Part shown: positions 50,701-61,465 of the stretch, one piece after another
How positions within the stretch are numbered: the first letter of the stretch is position 1
Layout: every line of letters begins with the position of its first letter
Source: Montifringilla adamsi
Lineage: Eukaryota; Chordata; Aves; Passeriformes; Passeridae
NCBI GenBank assembly: GCA_017590115.1
Contig: JAGGNK010006448.1
Coordinates: 2,119,849 to 2,183,848, forward strand
Direction: 5' to 3'
Length of the DNA: 64,000 nt
Notes under the pieces: generated by a model
Databases searched by the model: none
What the model was told of the DNA's origin: nothing
What the model saw: the letters and a program-made list of their open reading frames with translations, nothing else
Program-made: the position numbers and the translations under genes

Positions 50701-53700
50701 GTTACAGAATGTACTGGAGGTGCAAGAGAATGGAAAAACATCTTTGTGGTTGCTTGCTTTCCCTTTTTAACAGCATACATTGTTTCTCTGCTTGAACAGA
50801 ATGCAAAAGGGACAACAATCCTCAGCACTTAAACAAAAAGAGAATAAGCTCAGTCTTATATATGATTATGATTTCCAAACACCGTAGAACTCAGAAAGTG
50901 ACAAGAAACACTTTGATGGGGCAAAAGTTGTGGCTGAGCTAAAAAAGGGCAGAAACAGGTACACCAACAAAAGGAATAGTCTAGGTAATGGAATAATATC
51001 TTCAATTCTACTACATTTAAAAACACTGAAAGCTTGCTAATTTGAAAGAAGAAAATACAGTTTGGAAAGCGGTGAAGTGTGAGAATGGGCATGCTGAAAC
51101 CCTGATTTGGGAGGCAGAAACCCAAAAGCCTGCCTAGGTCCATGACTCCATCCCCACCCACTGTCCCATGAAGAGTCCTACACAGCCTCCCCCAAACCCA
51201 TGAGGTCCGTCATTATTAAGATGGAGCTTCTCTGGGTACCTATCACTAGGCACTTGTCCACACATACTCATGCTGGCAGCTGCCCATTTTCCACCTACAG
51301 GCAGAACCCTGTCCTGAACTTTGCCTGTGTCATGTGAAGAAGCTCCAAAAGGCAGGCAGAGTGCTGATAGTGGTGGCACTGGCAAGGTGCTGCACTGTAG
51401 CCCTGCAGCCCAATTCACCCAGAGAAGGAGCATCACCCCAGGAATAATCTGGCTATACAGATGCAGGACCTTCTGCCTAAGTGCCCATGGAAGTGAGGCT
51501 ACTCTGTAATCAGGAATGCAAGACCCACATGGCAAAAAGGCTGGACAGAAAAGGGGGATCCTGGCTCCATGTGGAGATTGGGATACTAAGCATCCAGACA
51601 GGAACAGTGAAAGGTCTGTTTCAGTATCCACTGCTTTTTCTGGCCTGATGTTGCTTCAGGGAATGGAGTCTATAATCCCAGTCCTGTCCATGCTCAGGCA
51701 AGGATACATGTTCTTCTTACCCACTCTCCTTCCCCATCCCGTAACTTCTGTGTTCCATCTGCCTTCAGCAAGAAGGGAGGTAACACTCCACTGCTCCCCT
51801 CGTATCTTATCTGGTTAGGCCTGCACCAAGGATCCCAATGAGATCAGCTTGTGCTCAGAACCTACAGCTCAGGTCTCCCAGCCTGCTGACGGGCTAGTTA
51901 GTGAAGCTCATCTGCAAAAGTGGCAAAATTGCTGTTGCTGCTGCCAGCTTGTTTGACAAAAGACTCATCCCTGCTCCATTATAATCCAGAAAGGGCTACA
52001 GAGACTACCTCTGAGGGAAAACAATGCTTTTATTTCCTACTGGTTGTCTATACAGTCCATAATGATTGATCTGATGTAACTGGCCTGTATTTCCAGAGAA
52101 GCACTTACATTCCCTAGGCCACCAAAGTATACACCTAAACTAGATGGGTAAGGACTCCTTTTTGGTTGTTCCTGGGACATGCAATTCCCTCTAGTGACTA
52201 TAATGAGGAATTCAAATGCTTTTCCTCAGAGGTCAGCTCAACCTCCAAAGCTCAACCTTAATATACAGATAGAAGTTTCATTTCACAGTGAAGCACAAGT
52301 GCTACTCACTCAAGCATTAAAAAAGTTCTCTGAGAGTGTAACAGAGGTATCAGTGCCTCTAGTGTAGCACAACATAGTCCCATTCTAGCTGAGAGAGGGA
52401 ATGAAAATTTCATAGTAATTATGACTAATCTGAACTTTACTGTAAGTATACAGAGTGTAAGTGACCTCCTGATTTTGCAGTTTTTCCTATTGCAAGTAAT
52501 GTTTATGCACTGAGCGGCATGAAGGAAAATATGTAGATTAGGGAATTGCTTCAAATGCTTTGCCTATCCTAGATGCATTAATTTTTCATTACCTCATTTA
52601 TGGGAAAAAAAAAAACAAAAAAAACCAAACCCAACAGCAAACTAACAAAAAAAGCCCAATAAAAAACCTGAAGTAGAACTAAAATGTGAAATGAGGACAT
52701 TCCAAATGTGGCAAAGAGAAGATCAAGCATTTTCTGCTGGCAGTGCTCTTAATTATTACCAGTAACTTCCTATTTATTATCATCATCATCACTATTCTTC
52801 ATCCTGTTCTTTAAAAATGATCCAGATTACCTCTGCAAAGTGTCGGGTTTTTTTCTGTTTGACAGATGCTAGATTCACTTTTGGCTGAAAGCAATCAAAG
52901 TTTAGACAGAAGAAATATATCCTTTAAAGCCTGTGCTCCTCAGTTAACAATTTGGTCCTGGAGATGAACTGCAAGTAGAGACTTGGGCCTAAACATTCTT
53001 ACTAACTAATGGGAACGCTAACAAGTAAAGCAGTGTACTCTGCACTCCAACGCTTACTTTCTCTTTGAACTCATGCCAAATGAGAAGAACTGCTTCAAAT
53101 TAGTCTTACAAATGTCAGCAATACAACAGAATCCTGCAAATGTTCCTCTTTGAACAGTGGAGAGTCAAAGTGGACTAAGGTGAAAATGGTGTCCAGCAGA
53201 GCAATTCAGATCAGGAAAGCCATCCAACTCCAAAGCAGCTTGACCTGAACACAGCCCCAGAGGCATTGCCACAGCTGCCAGCTAGACAGTAGCCAAGAAG
53301 TTAGCAGAGGTGCAAGCCAAGAAGCCAGCCATGAGCCCACGTGCCAATGCAGGAAAGCTGCATTCCAGAATTTGGCATCTGGGTCCTCCAGCTGCCAAAC
53401 ATCTCCCATCTGGCTGAGCCTGTGCATAAGGTGTTAAAAAGAAGATCAGGGAAGATTATACAAGAGCAAAAGCAGTACCCTTTGCAAGACAGCAAAGATG
53501 AAGAGGCACATCGTGCCCTCAACATGTGAAACGCACACACGTTATCACTTTGTTCCCAGTGGATCAGAGGAGGCTGTCTGGACAAAATGCTCCACATTTC
53601 AGAGGAAATGAACAGTTAGAGGTGCATGAACTGAGGCAACCGTCCCAGCCTCCAGCCATCCACAGAGGTCAGCACATGCAGATTTGTGTGGAACTGGTTT

Positions 53701-53755
53701 GGAGTAAAACTTACAACTTTTAGTAGAGCTGATGAACCCAAAGAGAAAAAATAGG

Positions 53756-53773
53756 AAAAAAAAAAAAAAAAAA
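53756..53773. repeat. 18-base A tract
   Basis: A homopolymer run in AT-rich intron sequence. A similar shorter run lies at about 11102-11117. No associated retrocopy was recognised. Confidence 0.9.
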
Positions 53774-54006
53774 CTACAAAAAATGTTTCTTCAAGACTTT
53801 GTGATCCACTCTGTTCCTCCATCATCACAAAGAAACTGAAGTAGCAAAGAATATTTCTGTACTTTTCCTAACTGGAATACAATACTTCTCAGTGTAATTT
53901 TATGGAAAGATAACTTTCTTGTAATTTAGTGGAAAAAGATAAGTTTAGTAATACCAACTTGAAAAATACCCAGACTTGGGTAGGCATGAAATTTAATTCA
54001 AATGAA

Positions 54007-54044
54007 ATATATCCACTCATACAGCTGCATATATCCACTCATAC
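54007..54044. repeat. Direct repeat of ATATATCCACTCATAC
   Basis: The 16-base unit occurs at 54007-54022 and again at 54029-54044, separated by AGCTGC. The copies are identical, so the duplication looks recent. Confidence 0.92.
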
Positions 54045-57000
54045 TGCAGCAGAATTCACTTCTGACAAGCATTTACTGTTCCCCAACTCCAGCAGTGTCA
54101 TACCCCAAGAAGAGGGACCAGTTGTGGGGAAGACTCCTGGCACTGTCAGCAGTTTTAAGTGCATCATAAGAATTCACATATTCAAATAATGCACTGACTT
54201 TAATGTTAATCTAATTGATCTTACTTCCACCTTTCAATCTACAGGCAGGCCCACATGGCCCAAATGAGGTTTGACAGATGTGTTTTCTTGATCAATTTGG
54301 TTCTTTATTTTAAAACCACATTAAAAAAAACCCCTACAGCTCACTTCCAAATTTCTGTTTTTATTACAACCTATTTGTCTTGCCAAATGTTACCTTTCAG
54401 TCTCATCTCGCTCCAGTCAGCGTACACTAACTTTCAGCAGTTTAGAACTGCTGCATGAGATGACCTAGCCATCTTCACTGACATCTAACCATGCATGTTT
54501 TTCAGGGGGCCACATTAGTAGAACCTCATATTCATCACCATGGTATGTAAATACCACATAAATTCATGAGGGATTTTTAAAGCAAAATACTGACATCATC
54601 AACAAAGAGCAAAAAAGTAACAACGTAAGTGTCCTTCTTGAAAATGCTTCCTGCAGAATAGAAGGCAATACCCAAAATATTATATAGTTAATTTAATGCC
54701 AGCTAAAGAAGCCTGCTTTAAAAATTGTATTTGGAATATGCATATGTTTTAGAAACACAACATTTTGAGAGACTAGTAGGCTCATCAGAATAATTTCTGA
54801 CATTGCACTGATTAAATACAATCAGATCAAAGACAATTATAAGGACTTAAAAAAATAAATGTATTGTTTCAATTTCATAGTTAAGGAAACCTTACAAGAT
54901 TTGTATTAGCTGTAACAGAGAAATTGCTCCTGCTGTTACTTTGAAAATGTTTGAGTAATAAGATCCTGCAAATTTTTAATATAAATATACCAGTTGTAGT
55001 GTAATTAACTGCAAATTGGAGATAGGAGTAGTCTTGAGGAATGACTTCTGTATTTGACTACTCATTAGCAATTTGAAAGTGTAATTGCTCTTAAACATGC
55101 CTTCTTCCTAATTTTATTACGAAGCTTAGCTGTACTTATAAATGTGAAGAATGTGATTTATCCTGGAACATACTTGCTTAAATTCAATGTGTGAAGTTGT
55201 TTTTTCTTCTGTACTCCACAGACAGAGGGCACACAGGTCACTAAGAGCAGATAAAGGAGTGAGCTGATGGGTTTACACTTGTCTCATAATAAACATGACT
55301 CCAAAGGAACCTTCTGATGGGCGCACAAAACAAACAAAAGAAGGGAGGAGGACAGGCAAGCAAGCAAGCACACTGAGAGTGGACATTTCACTGCATACTA
55401 TTTTAAAGCCCACTAAAGCAACAGCCATGAATCCCACAAAAACAGGAACCCTACCAGCTTTGACACATCCTTCTGTCATCTGACACCATTTCTACCTGGC
55501 AAGTGGGGTGAGCCCGAGGGCCCTTATGGTATCACAAGACTTGTTGAAGCCTTCCAGTCACCCCCTGCCACTGGACTGGCATGTAAACCCTGTGCCATCT
55601 ACTAGGCACGTTACACAGGAAGGTTTTAAAATTGTGCCCTCCTTGAAATAAAAGCAAGGAAATGTTTGCAAAGAGCTCTTCCTACATTTTGCAGCTTTGT
55701 TTCACGGTAATTGGCAATGACTCATTATAACATGAGCTACATTGATGCACATTAATTTCTTTACTCAATTTTAGTAGACTACTTTGAACACTTTAAACTG
55801 TATTATTAAACATCAGAAAAACTATTTTCTAATCTAATATTTTAAACACTGTGATTTATATTAAAAAAAAAGTTAAAAATTGCAGCTTTCCCACCACCCT
55901 CTAAGCCCCAAGATAAAAAAAGCAATTGCAAAACTCAACTTCAGATCTTGCCTAGCCCCACACACCCCCCAGTCATGACACAAAGAGGGAAAGAAACCTG
56001 AAAAGCACTGCTACTAGACTTTATCAATAAAACAGAGTATTATATAATACACAATAAAATGCTTCATACCTGGAGTTGAAAAAACGAAAAGGGTTAACAG
56101 CTGACCTGGCACAGCCCCACATGCTCTCTCTGGAAATTGAACACAGACAATTAGGAATTTTAAGTTACCCCAAATAATCGAAGGGGATTTAGACAAGCTT
56201 GAGGAACACTTACTGCAAAGTAAGTAAGGCATATAGCCTCAGTGTGGAAGGCACTTTAGGATTTTCTCATTCACTCAAAACTCTCCTCAAACTGAATTTG
56301 ATCTGTAGATGCCCCATCTAATGATAAGTAGGTCATTAGGAGCTCTGTGATTAATTTAATAGCAGCAAAGTCAAAGCTTAAGGGTCCACATGTCACTCAG
56401 TGGTAACTCTGGATCATGATAGATCATATTTTCTTATTAAAAAAATAATCAGCAACAAAGAGGTAAACTTTAACAAGAACCTACAGCAGACAGACATTGC
56501 ATGAAGAGGAAATAGGGGCTGCAGTGAATGTCTGCTCCCAGAATTCTGCTGCATCAGTAATATTATTCCCACACAAAACCAAAAAACTTAGGCTTTAACA
56601 TTTTTACTTAGAACTGGGACTCCAGGCGAAATATACAATCTTGTAAAATACCATTTGGAATAATGAACAACACCAATATACAGTGGCATAGCTGTACAAA
56701 CTCCTATGCTGGTTGAGATTTGGACTATGTGAAACATTCCTTTTCACTGACAAATTCTGATCTACTGCATGTGCTCAAAGAAGAAGCTTCATACAGATGG
56801 TTTTTGGAAAATGTTCCACCAATTTAGGGGAAAAAAGAAGAAAAACCTGCAGAAAGCCAAGAACATGAATAAGCCCCTTTAGTCCTTCTCTTTGTGGTTC
56901 AGATCTTAAATGTACTGTGAAAGTAGTCTGAGGCCAATAGCTAAGAAACTAGCAAAAATATTAGAATAACAATATGAATAATAAAAAAGCTCTAGCACAC

Positions 57001-60000
57001 TAGCAGTTGAATGCATTTGCACTGAAAATGTTTTGGATCTTTTATAATGCTCAATTAAAATATCCACGCTGGAACAGGAACTGTTTAAAGTGAAAAGGAA
57101 ATTTTCAGAACAACTTTGTTTCATTTATATAATTGCATTTTCCACTGGCCCTTGGAAACCTACAAACAATCTATTTCCTCTAAAAATTTTGTACTGAATG
57201 CTTTGAACCTGTCACATTTCCCTGCTTCAAGTGTATAGCAAATATTGGCTTTCTTTACTGTTTTTCCCATTTTTTAGATGCTAGATTTCTGATAATGACA
57301 GAAATATGGTATGCAGATGACAAAATTATGTACAGAATTTCTGAAGTATAAGTTATTAGCTCTATCACTGCCTAACACTGTTTTTGTTTTTTTCCACACT
57401 CTTTTCCCACTCTCCATGTAGAGTCTTTTTCTTCTCCGAAATACATATCAGGTACTTGTCCCACAGTACCAAATAAGTACAGATTTAATTGTACAACTGT
57501 GTCAGTACCTAATCAAAGAGCACTGTGACAAAATCTCCCCTGCCCCATCAGCCCTCAACTGAAAGCAATATGCACTGGAAAAATGGTTACTGGAAACCAT
57601 TAACACAAATGGTTCTCTTCCATGTCAATTAATTTGCAATCATCTCTGTGTCTCACTGGAAAATCATTTATTTGCACAGGTGATATAAACATCCATACAT
57701 TACCTGGAAGTTGTAACTCTAAATTTTGGACACTCCATTTCAAAAAGTTCCTTTTTTAACCACTACGCAACAGGGCAGACCAAAATACAGTTGTTGGGGT
57801 TAAGTATTTGCATGCTGAATTTCTGACAGTGGGAAATTTAGCAGACAACTAAAACTCTGTTTAGAACCTACAGTATCCAGGCACTGAAGCAAAAGGCACT
57901 CAAGCATCATTCAACCAACCTCACTGACACCTTAAAGTTACTATGCTCCTTTCTGTTTGGTGTGGAAGCCAAAGGGTTGTGGCCTCCCACCTAACCTCTT
58001 CTCCAAACCAGAAACCGTGGAGTGAAATACCTAATCCTTGCCTCTGGAACTTGAAGCTTTTCTGTGCTATGAAAATGGCTAAAACACATCTCAGACCATG
58101 TAATCAGCATAAAAAGGATCTGTAACAGTCTCTTCCCAATCCAAAATGCAAGTGTAAAATAAAAAAGAGGAAAAGGACCACTCCTGGGTATCTTTTGCAG
58201 ACAAACGTAGATATCTGGCTTCCTGAGTTAGTGCTCTAACACCAGGCTTTTATGCCATAGGTGGGTGGCTGCACCACTGCCGGCTGTCACATTTTCACAC
58301 AGAGAGATGAGAGATGGCCGATGGGAGAAGGACAGCACACTCTGGATGGTTGCAACAGGCAGAAATAGGTAAGCTCAGAACTGGACCTCTTCATTTCCAC
58401 AATGGAAAGTCAGGAACATGAGCTGCTCTTGTTTTTTCCAAACTACTTTAATGAACTACTACAGTTCAGAAGACCAAGCTCCAAAGAGAGTAGAGAAAAC
58501 TCACAGCCACGTACCCACCCAAGATGTAAGTGGAGACATCTCTAGGAAGCTGATTGCTCTGCCCTTTGAACTTCAAAGCCTTTAACTCTTTGTTGACTAT
58601 ACTGTGGGAGTGTTAATGCCTTGTGCAGGTGCTCTGCCACAGTGCTGGAGCCAATCACCTATTTCAGAACTTCACAACACCTCCATCAGCACTCCCCCAA
58701 AGCAGAAAATCTGCATCTTGTCTCAAGCACCTGTGCTGTTGTGGCTCATCTTGGTCCTGGGTACCTGCAGTACTTCATGTGTGTTGCAAGCATTTGGGGA
58801 TAGTGGAACCTCTATGCTGTGTAATATATTGACAAGGACGTACCTGTTACAGAATTGAATGTACTTGACTATAGGAATGGCAAAATATCTCAGAAATCAT
58901 GTGTTGATACAGGCACCCAAGCAGTTCTGAAATGGAAAAATTGAGTGCAAAAGGAATCAACCTGTTCAGCTTGGTAAATAATTTTCAGCAAATAAATTAT
59001 TATACAACATCACTCTATTATTGTGCTTTTGAAACTTTTATGACTGACATTTTGGTCATTATTATAGTTCCTCCTGTGAACTTATTTATCAATGGTTTGA
59101 CTCTTTGGCCCTGACAAGCAACTGATTACAGAAACAGCAGTGCTCATCAGTTCTTAAGAGAAATACCATGGTGACTTACATGTCTATCTGTCAGCACTGT
59201 GTGTCCCTGATTTATCATGTATTATCCCAGCACTATGATAAATATTGTACTTTTCATGCAAATAATTGAGGAACATATTTTGACAAGACTGGGACTGCTG
59301 ACTTTTAATGAGTACATAAACCAAGTATTTCTTTTACTGCCTGATGTCAGCTTCTGGTGATATTCAGGTTAATTTATTTTTCAGGCTGTTTTCAATGCTG
59401 GGCTTTTCAGCCAGCAGCAGATCCTGTATGCAGGCCTTAAGGTGAGCACTTTCTAGGGCAGCCTCTGGCCCCAGTGCCTGCCAGCCTGCTCCATGCCCCC
59501 CTGAGCTAGCAACACAGGCTAGACAAGAGGGCTCTGGCAGTTGCTGCCTCCTCTGATCCACCCTGGTCTCTTCATCATTTTCTGCCTGCCTCAGCTTTCA
59601 TATTTCCTTGCTTTACCCTCTGGCAACTGAGTATATCCCACAAGGATAAATAAAGAAAAATATGACCCAGAACCTCACGCTTGACACATCTTTTGTCACT
59701 GCTCTAATGATGGAGGTGCAGAGTTTGACTCTGAAACCTGTGACTGTCATTACTCCAGGATTAGATGCTATAATATCAGCCATTGTGCTGCTTTTCTCCT
59801 TGTTTGTGCTTTCAATTCCTTTATTGTGACCAGAGTAATTTTGTATGTGTGGTGGCTGTGAGGTTCAAGTATCCTTTCTGCGATGTATTCAGAATAGTAA
59901 TGCTCATGTTCAAAGTTACAATCACATGGACAGTGGCACCTCCTTGGCACACAAGCTCAACACAAAAAACCCCAAACAACCTGTCTTCATATCCATCATC

Positions 60001-60865
60001 CATGAGCTTCTGTTCCCTCCTCTTTCCATGAGAAATGAGGTTGTGGTGAAATCACTACTAGTAAAAGAGGATTTAACTAACAGATGGGGAAACCTACCAC
60101 AATCTAGTCCCGTTATGCAGGAGAAAGGAAAATGGCAAGAAAAAAAAAAGTAGGTTCTTTTTTTTTATTCCTGTACTTACATGCTCATTCAATTATGCCT
60201 TGCCAAACAGTGTTCCCCCCATAATAGTTCCCTCCTTTACATGCAGTTTACATACCCGTGACCTACACAACTTTAGTGGCTTTGCATGCATTGACCTAAA
60301 CACTCAGGACAATATTTCCATAAATCAGTGTAAGCACTGCTATTAAGATTTAATTGTGTTGCATGTATGTCTGTCAAAATCACAGGAACTGCCTTATGGA
60401 AAAGGAAAGATAAAAACTTATCTAATCTAGATAATGAAACAAGAAGTAATTTTGGCTCAAGTGACAGCAGAGGACAATGCTCTTTCTTTTTCTTATCAGT
60501 AAGTCAAAGTAGCAGTTCACTGAGAAGTTTTATTGTGGCTTTTCCTGGCACTGTTCTGCTATCCAATCCACACCTATGAGTATTTGTTATAGCTCTAAAT
60601 TTCTTCAGGCACACAGCTCTGCCCCTGCTTTCCGTGCTGATTTAGAAAGACAAAACATAAAAAGCTGAATAACGAATCACTGGGCGAAAGAGATGCCAAA
60701 CAGGTGTACAAACTGCTAACTGGGTAGTAGTAATTCATAATGTTATTTATAATTCATTCTTCAGTGTCATGCTCTTCAAGCAATTACAGAATGCCTGCCT
60801 CACTATCCATAAAATGCATTTCACATATCCAACAACTAATAACATGAGCTTCACTCTGGAGCAAC

Positions 60866-61066
60866 ACATTTTAGTGGATTAAGCATGGGAGTAAGAGGCA
60901 GATGTACCTGATCCCAACTCATTCTCTCCTTTGCTGCATGGCCTTGAGCAAGTCACTAACCTGTGGATAATTATAATATCTGAACACACAGGGGACCTGT
61001 ACAATTTAATTAGTTAATGTTTGCAAAGCACTCCAAAGATAAAAAATGCTTTATGAATGATAATCA
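60866..61066 (+). mobile_element. Nearly full-length MIR-like SINE
   Basis: The tRNA-related head is recognisable (TTTTAGTGGATTAAGCATGGGAGTAAGAGGCAG), then CTGCATGGCCTTGAGCAAGTCACTAACCTGTGG, which matches the MIR core TGACCTTGGGCAAGTCACTTAACCT. Next comes a shortened middle with GGATAATTATAATATCTG, and then GTTAATGTTTGCAAAGCACTCC, the 3' part of the core. The order and spacing are right for an ancient amniote MIR on the plus strand. It probably inserted before birds diverged. Confidence 0.75.
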
Positions 61067-61428
61067 CATGCTATTGTTCAATGGCATTTGATCCTAAAGC
61101 ACGTTTGTATAAACACGTTTAGAAATGTAAAATTCCAGTAATGCCAATGTTTGACAACTACCTTAAAATTATTGGCATTTCTTAGACTATAACTTAAATT
61201 AATTAACAAATTTAACTTATATTAAGAAGACATTTATACATGAATTCAATACAGACATTAAAGTGAAGCTGGGAAACAAGATCTTTGAAAGTTTCTTTGT
61301 GACAGATAAAGAAGTAAAAAAGACATACAGAATGTATCAATGAACCAATATGTGTTACTCTTTTACTGCAAGATAATGGTCCCCCAAATAGCCTAAGTGT
61401 TACTTTTCTTTCCTTTAACATCCAGACT

Positions 61429-61465
61429 CCTGAAACTAATGATTAGTTTCAGGATTAATCATTAG
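61429..61465. repeat. Overlapping palindromes with TAAT cores
   Basis: CCTGAAACTAAT (61429-61440) pairs perfectly with ATTAGTTTCAGG (61442-61453) around a single G. In addition CTAATGATTA (61436-61445) pairs with TAATCATTAG (61456-61465). The two inverted repeats share the central bases, so alternative hairpins are possible. Confidence 0.95.

Noticed and set aside
51134..51631. 165-codon minus-strand frame in a GC-richer patch
   Set aside because: The longest frame apart from the CR1, but it has no domain, and high GC lowers stop frequency; no splice context fitting KLF12.
52770..52800. Possible KLF12 upstream exon encoding an Asp run (ATCATCATC on the plus strand)
   Set aside because: A short ATC microsatellite only; flanks do not encode the expected KLF12 residues and lack splice sites.
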